DNA of 5,579 nt from Carnobacterium_A sp049673005. GTDB taxonomy: Bacteria > Bacillota > Bacilli > Lactobacillales > Carnobacteriaceae. Made by a program: the position numbers and the translations under genes. The notes under the pieces were generated by a model that worked only from the letters and a program-made list of their open reading frames with translations, ran no database searches and was not told the DNA's origin. This document shows, one piece after another, positions 1 through 5,579 of the stretch. The stretch's first letter is position 1; each line of letters opens with the position of its first letter. The stretch lies in NCBI RefSeq assembly GCF_049673005.1, contig NZ_JBATXB010000041.1, positions 1-5,579 on the forward strand, given 5' to 3'.

Positions 1-269
1 GTAATAGGTATAGAAAATGAAGGACCAAAATAATAAATTAGCAATACTACTACCACGTGTCTTAAGTCAACTCTAATATATTGTTGTAGGTTAACAGAAA
101 AGAGCATAAGTAAAAAACTTGTAAAACCTGCAAGCAAAAAAATCATTAGTTTTTGAGTTCTACTTAAAGTAAAATTAATTTCATTAGGAATTAGCTTTAT
201 AGCTAAATATGACATCATACTGATAATGGATATGTTGGCAATAATATTTAAAATAACTAATTTTATTAT
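1..269 (-). CDS. 5TM-5TMR_LYT membrane sensor protein, N-terminal part (probable diguanylate cyclase), runs off left edge
   Basis: An open minus-strand frame runs without a stop from the in-frame TAG at 290-288 to the window edge. It encodes at least 89 residues of hydrophobic protein. Three membrane segments can be seen, at about residues 2-25, 37-56 and 65-83. The piece VDLRHVVVV followed by YYFGP matches the Asp-x-Arg and Gly-Pro signature of the 5TM-5TMR_LYT sensor domain (seen in the sequence; family assignment from memory). That domain precedes either a GGDEF domain or a LytS-type kinase. The neighbours (EAL, degenerate GGDEF, synthase) favour a GGDEF cyclase, but the output domain lies outside the window. 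A strong AAAGGAGG (285-278) sits 8 bases before ATA at 269, with a second ATA at 266. No ATG, GTG or TTG is in frame until the ATG at 218, inside the first membrane helix. So the start is either ATA or a lost ATG. It lies 45 bases after the EAL gene, in the same operon. Confidence 0.72.
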   Translation of the reverse strand, partial: MIKLVILNIIANISIISMMSYLAIKLIPNEINFTLSRTQKLMIFLLAGFTSFLLMLFSVNLQQYIRVDLRHVVVVLLIYYFGPSFSIPI

Positions 270-277
270 TTTAAGGT

Positions 278-285
278 CCTCCTTT
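278..285 (-). promoter_or_regulatory. Strong ribosome binding site before a non-ATG start
   Basis: The minus strand reads AAAGGAGG, a near-perfect Shine-Dalgarno sequence, eight bases upstream of ATA (269). It shows that translation was meant to begin here, although no standard start codon follows at normal spacing in any frame. It is the main reason to place the start of the downstream membrane protein at 269 rather than at the internal ATG at 218. Confidence 0.75.
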
Positions 286-314
286 CTCTAACGGATTTAA
301 CGACTTTTTTTCTG

Positions 315-1049
315 TTACTTAGTGTAGACTTTATAGGTTTTAATTGTTTTTGATGGTTTGCCGAAATGGTAGCCTTGTTGGAGATGAACCCCTTGTTCCT
401 TTATACCATCACTAGTCACCTGATCTTCAATTCCTTCAATTATTAGTTCTAATTGATGAGCTTCAGCAAAACTTTTCCAAGCTTTTAGGAAAAGGTAACT
501 TGTTTCATTATCTAAACCTCTGTGAATACATTTTATTAATGAAAACTTAATTTGATCAATGTATTTTGAATAAGTCAGAACTTGTTCTAATGAATTTCGC
601 CCAGATCCTACGTCATCTAAAGAAAGAGTATAGCCTTTTTCTTTTATTGATAAAATTGCTTTTTCTAAAGAATTTTCAATCATTTCAATGGTTGTAAAAT
701 CAGCTGATTCAACAAAGAATATGGGTGCTTCTGTTATTTCTATGGTCAACTGATCTCGAAATGACTTCATTGCAGTCAAAAATAAATGTGTCTCATTATA
801 CAGCAATTGTTTCGGAGCTAAATTGATGGAAAACTTTACTGTTGGAAACATCTTTACTAGTTCAGTCAATTCTTTTTGAAACCATTGTAAAAAGAGTGCA
901 TGTTTCTTTTGGCAATCAATAATTTCTTCCATAATGGAAGCAGGGTAATATGGGCTTTGCATTTTATTTCGAAGTAAAATTTCATAACCAAGTATCTGTT
1001 TGCTCTTTACATCTACTTTGGGCTGAAAGTGAAACTGAAACATGTCCAT
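315..1049 (-). CDS. Stand-alone EAL-domain c-di-GMP phosphodiesterase
   Basis: This 244-residue protein is a single EAL domain of full length, with no membrane segment, signal peptide or sensory domain, so it should be cytosolic. EAL enzymes hydrolyse c-di-GMP to linear pGpG using two metal ions. The expected residues are present: E23 in the EAL position (read as EILLR), N76 in INL, E104 and E107 in EITE, D145 and D146 in DDVGSG, K168, E205 in EGIED and Q225 in QQGYHFG. The usual KID motif reads KFS, so its Asp is replaced by Ser170, and DDFG reads DDVG. Activity is therefore likely but not certain. The start at 1049 is supported by AAAAGGAGG about 6-7 bases upstream; M3 is a less likely start. 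It lies 52 bases after the GH8-like gene and 45 bases before the sensor gene. It probably keeps c-di-GMP low and so opposes polymer synthesis. Confidence 0.9.
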   Translation of the reverse strand: MDMFQFHFQPKVDVKSKQILGYEILLRNKMQSPYYPASIMEEIIDCQKKHALFLQWFQKELTELVKMFPTVKFSINLAPKQLLYNETHLFLTAMKSFRDQLTIEITEAPIFFVESADFTTIEMIENSLEKAILSIKEKGYTLSLDDVGSGRNSLEQVLTYSKYIDQIKFSLIKCIHRGLDNETSYLFLKAWKSFAEAHQLELIIEGIEDQVTSDGIKEQGVHLQQGYHFGKPSKTIKTYKVYTK

Positions 1050-1101
1050 AGAGAACCTCCTTTTCTACTATTAGAATCGGTCACTTTCACTTTATATTAA
1101 T

Positions 1102-2130
1102 CTAGTTCATCTTTTTATATTCCCAATCAGATGTTTTAGCCCACATATAGTCAAAAAAGTGTATCTCTTCGTAATTTGCTTCTGAAGAAAAAGGTGGTTG
1201 CTCAATTAAAATTTCATGTACTTGCTTAGCATATTCTGGCTCATTAGCAGTTATAAAATAAAGAATAGCCATTGAATAAACTGCGCTTGATTCATATTCT
1301 ACTGAAGGAGATAGGGTTTGCTTATTGTATCCTCCGGCTAGTTTTTGTTCCGAAGCCCACTCATCTCTTAACCACTGATCAAATTCTCTAGGTATTTTAT
1401 TAGTCATTTTTATATAATTCATTGCTATTAGAAACTGATCAATTAAGTTAACCGTTTCTTTATTTGCTGTCTCGTATGTTTTTTTCTCTACATCATAGAC
1501 CTCCTTAAAGTAAGGGCTATTTGTATCTAACGAATCAGCAACAATTTTTTGATACAACTCGCTATCTAGCGCTTTATTCCCTTTAATAATCGTATCATTT
1601 AAATAAGACAAATGGATTTCGCTCGTTTTCTTCTTTAGCTTCCAATCATAAAAATCTACAACTAAACCATCAGTTAATTGTGTAGATATAATTGTTTCTT
1701 CTAGTCTATTCGCTAAAACTAAATAACTTGGTTCATCAAATTCCTTACTTGCTTTTTTTAAAGATTCAATGATTCTAAAATCATCTATTGAAGCATTTAC
1801 GACAGTTGACTTCGTGACCCGCCACTTAATAAATAACCGATCACCCTCTGTTACAATATAATGCTCCTTTAAAGAATCTACTTGAGATGAGAATGTTTTT
1901 TCATCTTTAATCAATACTAAATAATACATATACTGACCAATACTTTCAGACAAATACTCTCTTTTTTGTTTGCTTTTTTTTCCCCCGTAGTTCTGAATGA
2001 GGCCTTTTTTATTTTCATAGTGCTCTCTAACCACTTCTTGAACTCCTACCTTAAAACTACTTAAGATAACTATAACACCAAGTAATAAAGAAAATGCAAT
2101 TAATGATTGAATTCTCATTTTACTTTTCAT
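1102..2130 (-). CDS. Membrane-anchored glycoside hydrolase family 8-like protein (YdaJ/PssZ type)
   Basis: The 342-residue product has one hydrophobic segment at residues 9-25 after a basic N-terminus and no lipobox, so it should be anchored with its body outside the cell. GH8 traits are visible in order: SESIGQYMYYLV at 61-72, aligning without gaps to the family SEGQGYGMLLAV with E62 as candidate general acid; NASIDDF at 112-118, where D117 matches the second Asp of the family DxD but the first is I115; D231 in NLIDQ as possible base; YESSAVYSMA at 279-288; and HFFDYMW at 324-330. GH8 enzymes with synthase operons (BcsZ, PssZ) cut the nascent polysaccharide, affecting length, release or biofilm dispersal. 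The start ATG overlaps the glycosyltransferase stop as ATGA, with only a weak GATGAG before it, suggesting translational coupling. The motif changes mean activity could be altered or lost. The substrate cannot be told from sequence. Confidence 0.78.
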   Translation of the reverse strand: MKSKMRIQSLIAFSLLLGVIVILSSFKVGVQEVVREHYENKKGLIQNYGGKKSKQKREYLSESIGQYMYYLVLIKDEKTFSSQVDSLKEHYIVTEGDRLFIKWRVTKSTVVNASIDDFRIIESLKKASKEFDEPSYLVLANRLEETIISTQLTDGLVVDFYDWKLKKKTSEIHLSYLNDTIIKGNKALDSELYQKIVADSLDTNSPYFKEVYDVEKKTYETANKETVNLIDQFLIAMNYIKMTNKIPREFDQWLRDEWASEQKLAGGYNKQTLSPSVEYESSAVYSMAILYFITANEPEYAKQVHEILIEQPPFSSEANYEEIHFFDYMWAKTSDWEYKKMN

Positions 2131-3359
2131 AGATTCTCATCTTTTTTAAATCGTTTTGTTTTATCCCACGTAATTGTTTTCTTAGTTAGTTTACTTTTGA
2201 AATACTGTCCCGCACTTCGTAATAACAACACTAAAAATAATTGTGCATAGGTAAAATACATGATTAAGCCTACAAATAAATTAAACGGTGTAATCACCTT
2301 TTCTAATGCTAGTGCACTAATTACTTGAGATGTATAAACAACGTAACTCAAAAACCAGATGAATAATAATGGAATATCAAAGTAGGGAACGGACATTCCC
2401 AAGAGTCCACCTATAAACCAAATATTTGAGATCAATAATAAAATTACAAAAATCATATATGTTAAAATGTGCTGCAAACTATAGATAAACGTTTTCCCTT
2501 TCCAATAACTAATCTCAGAAAATGATTTTTCTAATAAGTAAAGGTTTCCTGTCAACCACCTAGTACGTTGTTTGATGAATATTCTAATATCTTCTGGCTC
2601 TTGTTCCCATGTCTGCGCTTTATGAACAACAGGTAACGTTTTACCCATAGCAGCGATACGAACAGTTAATTCCGCATCTTCTGCTAACGCATAAGGATCA
2701 TATCCACCAGCTTCTTCAAGAATTGTTCTTTTAAGCAACATATTTGTTCCAGCCAATGATCCTGCTTTAAAAAGTTTCCATCTGCCGCTTTGCATTAATA
2801 ATTGGAAAACTTGAAACTCGATTGCAATCATTCGTGTCAATAAATTTTGATTGGCATTTACTGTTCGCACATAACCTACTGCTCCAGCTGAATTATCCGT
2901 GGTTTCCGCTGCATGAACCAGATGAATTACAGCATCTCTATTGGGCTGGTTATCTGCATCATATACAAGAAAATAATCAGATTTAGTAACGGAAAGCCCA
3001 TAATTTAAAACACGAGATTTCCCAGTCGGTTTTCCAGGTGGTACCTTTATATAACGAATTTTTGAAAAAACAGAACTAAACTCGCGCGTAATTTCAGCAG
3101 TATCATCTTGTGAGTTATCATCTAAAACGTAAACAGTCAGTTCACCTGGATAATCAAGTTTTACCATAGCGTTTAAGGTATCCTTAATAACCACTCCTTC
3201 ATTGTGGGCTGGTATCAAAACAGCGACAGATGGATAATGATCCAAGGTTATTATTTCGTTCTTCGTTAATCTCTGGATAACTCCAGCTATTGTTAAAACA
3301 GAATAAAAAATTAACATTAACCAGAAAAAAAGGATGATTAGTATCATTAATATACTCAT
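2127..3359 (-). CDS. Processive family 2 glycosyltransferase, exopolysaccharide synthase (YdaM/IcaA/BcsA-like, no PilZ)
   Basis: This 410-residue membrane protein should polymerise a nucleotide sugar on the cytosolic face and extrude the chain. The order is a membrane helix at about 3-28, a GT-A catalytic domain, then several membrane segments between about 288 and 382 and a basic tail. Synthase motifs are all present: PAHNE at 50-54, DD at 80-81, DAD at 134-136, AED at 226-228 (TED in cellulose synthases) and QRTRW at 264-268. Length and layout match IcaA and YdaM/PssC-type synthases. There is no C-terminal PilZ domain, so c-di-GMP control must come from a partner, most simply the degenerate GGDEF protein encoded just upstream. 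Its start overlaps that gene's stop as ATGA, with GAAGGA about 9 bases before the ATG. It overlaps the GH8-like gene by the same four bases. The GH8-like neighbour and absence of a deacetylase gene here fit YdaM/PssC better than IcaA. The sugar is not predictable. Confidence 0.9.
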   Translation of the reverse strand: MSILMILIILFFWLMLIFYSVLTIAGVIQRLTKNEIITLDHYPSVAVLIPAHNEGVVIKDTLNAMVKLDYPGELTVYVLDDNSQDDTAEITREFSSVFSKIRYIKVPPGKPTGKSRVLNYGLSVTKSDYFLVYDADNQPNRDAVIHLVHAAETTDNSAGAVGYVRTVNANQNLLTRMIAIEFQVFQLLMQSGRWKLFKAGSLAGTNMLLKRTILEEAGGYDPYALAEDAELTVRIAAMGKTLPVVHKAQTWEQEPEDIRIFIKQRTRWLTGNLYLLEKSFSEISYWKGKTFIYSLQHILTYMIFVILLLISNIWFIGGLLGMSVPYFDIPLLFIWFLSYVVYTSQVISALALEKVITPFNLFVGLIMYFTYAQLFLVLLLRSAGQYFKSKLTKKTITWDKTKRFKKDENL

Positions 3360-4129
3360 TTTATCAATCCTTCAATCTTATTTTCTTCAAAATAGAATCG
3401 GATTTCTTCTTGATCAAACACCTCATAATCAATTGGCACGACAATGTTATTCAACTTTGCTGTAAGTGATTGAAACAAGCGATCAATTACTATAGAACAA
3501 CCTTTTCTATTTGTGTTCTGTAAAAATAGGAGGTAAGTGCGATCATTTATTTGGGTAACTAAATCAAAATCTGAACGGACAGTATCTAAAATGGCTGTTT
3601 CTAATGTGTATGTTAAGGACTCTGTCGCTCTCCCAATCTCTCGTGCCTTAAACAACACATAATAATTTTCTTCATTGCGCCTTTTTGTTGCTGTTGTAAT
3701 AAATCTTACGCGGTTTTCGAACTCTGAATGAGTTAATACGTCAGATGTTCCAATATATTTTTCAAGTTCTTTTGCTTTTATTCTTAACTCATCTCGTTCT
3801 TTATCATTTTTCTTTACTTCTGCAAAAAACAACCACATTAAAAGCAATGCAACCATAATTAACAAATACTCTTCTATTAAAATAATTTGAGCTATTATTG
3901 TCGTTCCAGAAAAGAAAACCATGGTAAACCCTAAACTTAGAATTATTATTAAGACTAAGATGAAATTTTTAGCTGTTGATAAAAAATTCATTAGTAGGGC
4001 TGTCACAAAAATAATCATACTATAAATTAAAAGATACTCTGATGGTGTAAAATAGAATAAGAGTAAAAAATCCGCTAATAATAAACTAATGAATAACGAC
4101 AGGTAAGTTGTTCCTTTTGAAATTTCCAT
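3356..4129 (-). CDS. Membrane protein with degenerate GGDEF domain, probable c-di-GMP sensor (YdaK/PssE-like)
   Basis: The 257-residue product has about four hydrophobic segments (8-27, 31-50, 56-75, 81-103), a short charged linker rich in Lys and Glu (104-125) and a GGDEF-fold domain (about 127-236). The domain begins with SDVLTHSEFENR, a weak match to the GGDEF family D-x-LT...NR opening. The active-site GGDEF is replaced by NDRTY (195-199), so cyclase activity is very unlikely. The inhibitory-site RxxD is imperfect: D189 is at the right distance, five residues before NDRTY, but position 186 is Ser, and the nearest Arg is R185, one residue early. In the B. subtilis yda and Listeria pss systems a degenerate GGDEF membrane protein binds c-di-GMP and is needed for the co-encoded synthase; that role is inferred here. 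The start at 4129 has GGGGA about 4-5 bases upstream. It is the first gene of its operon and ends in a four-base overlap with the synthase gene. Confidence 0.8.
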   Translation of the reverse strand: MEISKGTTYLSLFISLLLADFLLLFYFTPSEYLLIYSMIIFVTALLMNFLSTAKNFILVLIIILSLGFTMVFFSGTTIIAQIILIEEYLLIMVALLLMWLFFAEVKKNDKERDELRIKAKELEKYIGTSDVLTHSEFENRVRFITTATKRRNEENYYVLFKAREIGRATESLTYTLETAILDTVRSDFDLVTQINDRTYLLFLQNTNRKGCSIVIDRLFQSLTAKLNNIVVPIDYEVFDQEEIRFYFEENKIEGLIK

Positions 4130-4172
4130 ATGTTCCCCATTTCTAGTAGTTGTTTACTATTTACTTATGTTA

Positions 4173-4201
4173 TTTATATCATATTTCATTTTTTAAGACT
4201 A
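4173..4201 (-). promoter_or_regulatory. Candidate sigma-A promoter for the exopolysaccharide operon
   Basis: On the minus strand, TAGTCT (4201-4196, three of six matches to TTGACA) is followed by a 17-base spacer and TATAAA (4178-4173, five of six matches to TATAAT). TGA directly before the -10 makes an extended -10 element, which would compensate for the poor -35. Transcription would start near 4166, giving a leader of about 37 bases before the ATG at 4129. It lies just beyond the terminator of the preceding operon, as expected. Start-site mapping would be needed to confirm it. Confidence 0.42.
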
Positions 4202-4208
4202 GAGATGT

Positions 4209-4218
4209 TAACTAGTTA
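4209..4218. repeat. Perfect palindrome upstream of candidate promoter
   Basis: TAACTAGTTA is a perfect 10-base palindrome placed just upstream of the candidate -35 element. Its position would suit an activator or repressor site for the exopolysaccharide operon. It is short and AT-rich, so it may be chance. CTAG also recurs at 4199-4202 and 4142-4145. Confidence 0.25.
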
Positions 4219-4222
4219 TACC

Positions 4223-4251
4223 AAAAGAACCCTATCAAAAAGCGATAGAGT
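4223..4251 (-). terminator. Rho-independent terminator of the thiol-redox operon
   Basis: Read on the minus strand, ACTCTATC (4251-4244) pairs with GATAGGGT (4236-4229) over eight positions, one of them a G-T wobble, around a seven-base loop GCTTTTT. A short T-rich tail, TCTTTT, follows (4228-4223). It begins 27 bases after the stop of the small thioredoxin-like gene and separates the two operons. The tail is short, so some readthrough is possible. Confidence 0.7.
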
Positions 4252-4278
4252 CTTGTTAGTTTATGTTTGGTTGAACTC

Positions 4279-4608
4279 TTACTGATACTTAACGACTCGA
4301 CTAAACTTATCCTGTAAGTCATCCATAACAACAAACCTAGCTTCTCTGATCACTTCTTTGCCTTCAGCAAAAAGTAATAATGCTGGTACTGTGAATACAG
4401 TAAATTGGCCAGCTACTTCTGGGACGTCATCTGCACTAACTTGAATCGGATGTATCGTTGGGAATTCTTTTAGCATTTCTTGAACCTGTGGTTGAACAGA
4501 ATGGCACACACTGCAATTCTCTCTAGAAATATAAACAAATGAAAAATGATGCTCTTTAATAAATTCTAAAATTTCTGTTAACGATTTTGCTTGTGGAAAT
4601 GTATTCAT
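4279..4608 (-). CDS. Small cytosolic thioredoxin-like protein (CSVC)
   Basis: This 109-residue protein has the length of a single thioredoxin domain and no signal peptide or membrane segment. The redox motif is C32-S-V-C35 rather than the CGPC of classical thioredoxin, and the cis-proline is P75 in the segment TVPALLLF. It resembles the small YdbP-like thioredoxins of Firmicutes (family recalled, not searched). It should catalyse dithiol-disulfide exchange in the cytoplasm. Because it follows the CcdA and TlpA/ResA-like genes, it may pass electrons to CcdA, although general thiol repair is equally possible. The start at 4608 is preceded by AGAAGGT at suitable spacing. The gap to the TlpA/ResA-like gene is 28 bases, and a hairpin terminator follows the stop. 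The atypical active-site dipeptide suggests a redox potential different from housekeeping thioredoxin. Confidence 0.85.
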   Translation of the reverse strand: MNTFPQAKSLTEILEFIKEHHFSFVYISRENCSVCHSVQPQVQEMLKEFPTIHPIQVSADDVPEVAGQFTVFTVPALLLFAEGKEVIREARFVVMDDLQDKFSRVVKYQ

Positions 4609-4636
4609 AGTCTACCTTCTTTCAATTTTATTTCGT

Positions 4637-5209
4637 TTAATCTATCAAATCAAATTTTGTTGTTAAACTGTCTTGTGTTACTGGTCCTACAATCCTTTCT
4701 TGTACAACACCTTGAGTATCAATGATATAAGATGTTGGCAACGATTGGACACGGTACAGATTAACCATTTTTTGTGTGCCATAAACATTGGTATACTCAA
4801 CATCAAATTCATCTAAAAATGATTGAACGTTTGAAAGATCCGTTTCTGATGTCGTAACATTTACCCCTAACACACTAACCTCTTCTTGACTGGTTGAAAA
4901 TTCTTTTAGATGGGGCATCTCTACCCTACAAGGCGGGCACCAACTTGCCCAGAAGTTTAAAAACACTTTTTTACCGCGATAATCTGATAGTTTAACTGTA
5001 TTTCCATCCATATCCTCAGCTTCAAATTCATAAGCAAGTTGACCTGAATTGTTGCCTTCTTCGAGTGCTTTTTCACTCTTAGGTTGTAGTTCTTTAGTCT
5101 CTAAAGCTGCTTGTTTTTCGTCTTGGCTTTCTTGGAAAAAATCTTTGCCAAAATCAACTAAAATCCAAACTAATGCTAGTCCTAAAATAACCCAAACAAT
5201 TTTTTTCAT
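4637..5209 (-). CDS. Membrane-anchored extracytoplasmic TlpA/ResA-like thiol-disulfide oxidoreductase
   Basis: The 190-residue product has an uncleaved-looking membrane anchor at residues 4-20, no lipobox cysteine, then a charged Glu/Lys/Gln-rich linker (about 21-55) and an AhpC/TSA-type thioredoxin fold (about 58-188). Key features are the active site W90-C91-P92-P93-C94, the preceding NFWASW, and the cis-proline P158 in SLPTS. The family works outside the membrane and receives electrons from CcdA. ResA reduces apocytochrome c, while the pneumococcal Etrx proteins serve methionine sulfoxide reductase. No client gene is present here, so I do not choose between these roles. The start at 5209 has GAGGTGG about 8 bases upstream. 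The stop of the CcdA gene is 16 bases upstream, indicating co-transcription. The lack of a lipid anchor resembles ResA more than Etrx. Confidence 0.9.
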   Translation of the reverse strand: MKKIVWVILGLALVWILVDFGKDFFQESQDEKQAALETKELQPKSEKALEEGNNSGQLAYEFEAEDMDGNTVKLSDYRGKKVFLNFWASWCPPCRVEMPHLKEFSTSQEEVSVLGVNVTTSETDLSNVQSFLDEFDVEYTNVYGTQKMVNLYRVQSLPTSYIIDTQGVVQERIVGPVTQDSLTTKFDLID

Positions 5210-5225
5210 TCGTTATCCACCTCAT

Positions 5226-5579
5226 CTATCCTAGTAATTCAAATCTCGTACCTTCCATTAGACGGGCCATCCACTCGGACAGACTTTCCATTGTACCCGT
5301 AAGAAGTAGAATGCCAAGCAAAATTAAAATTATCCCACCTATTTTCATTAGTACATTGCTGTATTTCAAAATATTTTTTATCTTCGTTATAAAGAAAGAG
5401 ACCAATAAAAATGGCAAAGAAAATCCTACGACATACAGAATCAAATAAAGTAATGGAGGAGAACCGACTGCATTGCCTAATAATAAGATAGAAGAAAAGA
5501 TTGGACCAATACAAGGTGTCCAACCTGCAGCGAAACCTAATCCTACTAAAAATGTAGAAGTAAAACTCACCGTCTTATT
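5226..5579 (-). CDS. ccdA: CcdA-family membrane thiol transporter, C-terminal part, cut by right edge
   Basis: The frame is open to the window edge (first codons read N-K-T-V-S-F), so the GTG at 5570 is an internal Val codon and not the start. The 117 visible residues are about half of a usual CcdA of roughly 235 residues. They hold three membrane segments, at about residues 10-33, 40-64 and 77-95 of the fragment. The signature FAAGWTPCIGP contains Cys23, which corresponds to the second of the two membrane cysteines that shuttle electrons; the first must lie beyond the edge. CcdA moves reducing equivalents from cytosolic thioredoxin across the membrane. The acceptor is very likely the TlpA/ResA-like protein encoded 16 bases downstream, and the small thioredoxin-like protein at the operon end is a possible donor. 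A short hydrophilic tail follows the last helix. Confidence 0.9.
   Translation of the reverse strand, partial: NKTVSFTSTFLVGLGFAAGWTPCIGPIFSSILLLGNAVGSPPLLYLILYVVGFSLPFLLVSFFITKIKNILKYSNVLMKIGGIILILLGILLLTGTMESLSEWMARLMEGTRFELLG

Noticed and set aside
216..218. ATG as the start of the left-edge sensor gene
   Set aside because: It lies about 60 bases after the strong ribosome site and would remove most of the first membrane helix, although the upstream codons continue the helix naturally.
1050..1101. Possible promoter or terminator between the GH8-like and EAL genes
   Set aside because: A TATAAA-like string and a short AGTGAAAGTGA repeat are present, but there is no convincing -35 element and no stable hairpin with a T-tail.
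4130..4166. c-di-GMP riboswitch in the operon leader
   Set aside because: The predicted leader is only about 37 bases and AT-rich, too short for GEMM-type riboswitches, with no matching stems.
5049..5234. Plus-strand open frame of 61 codons
   Set aside because: It lies antisense to the TlpA/ResA-like gene, covers its coding start, has a low-complexity Ser-rich product and no ribosome binding site worth noting.
5239..5523. Minus-strand open frame of 94 codons inside the CcdA gene
   Set aside because: It is another frame of the CcdA gene, whose own frame carries the GWTPC signature and membrane helices.
5568..5570. GTG as the start of the CcdA gene
   Set aside because: The frame stays open to the window edge, and the protein begins in the middle of the CcdA fold, so this is an internal Val codon of a cut gene.
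1..5579. CRISPR arrays, transposons, tRNA or rRNA genes, attachment sites
   Set aside because: No regularly spaced repeats, transposase genes, terminal inverted repeats or RNA-gene signatures were seen; almost all of the window is coding.

Overview
The window is AT-rich and every gene I can support lies on the minus strand. Strong AAGGAGG-type ribosome binding sites, tight ATGA gene overlaps and the protein families point to a low-GC Firmicute. A member of the Lactobacillales, for example a Carnobacterium-like organism, is my guess, but no marker gene here fixes the genus.

There are two transcription units. The first, at the right (5579 down to 4279), is a thiol-redox operon. It holds the C-terminal half of a CcdA-type membrane thiol transporter (cut by the window edge), a membrane-anchored TlpA/ResA-like thioredoxin facing outward (WCPPC) and a small cytosolic thioredoxin-like protein (CSVC). 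It ends at a hairpin terminator at 4251-4223. CcdA would carry electrons from the cytoplasm to the TlpA/ResA-like protein. No cytochrome c gene is visible, so the final client is unknown.

The second unit starts after that terminator from a plausible extended -10 promoter (about 4201-4173) and runs off the left edge. In order of transcription it holds: (1) a membrane protein with a degenerate GGDEF domain, probably a c-di-GMP sensor rather than an enzyme; (2) a processive family 2 glycosyltransferase of the BcsA/IcaA/YdaM type without a PilZ domain; (3) a membrane-anchored family 8 glycoside hydrolase-like protein; (4) a stand-alone EAL c-di-GMP phosphodiesterase with its catalytic residues intact; (5) the first 89 codons of a 5TM-5TMR_LYT membrane sensor protein, probably a diguanylate cyclase, which has no ATG, GTG or TTG start at its strong ribosome binding site and would have to begin at ATA.

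Together the second unit reads as a self-contained c-di-GMP-controlled exopolysaccharide locus. A sensor cyclase and an EAL enzyme would set c-di-GMP, the degenerate GGDEF protein would read it, the glycosyltransferase would make and export the polymer, and the GH8-like protein would trim it. The core resembles the Bacillus subtilis yda and Listeria pss exopolysaccharide systems. Placing the turnover enzymes in the same operon, and the likely lost or non-standard start codon, are the main points of interest. The usual BcsB/YdaN-like partner is not in the window.
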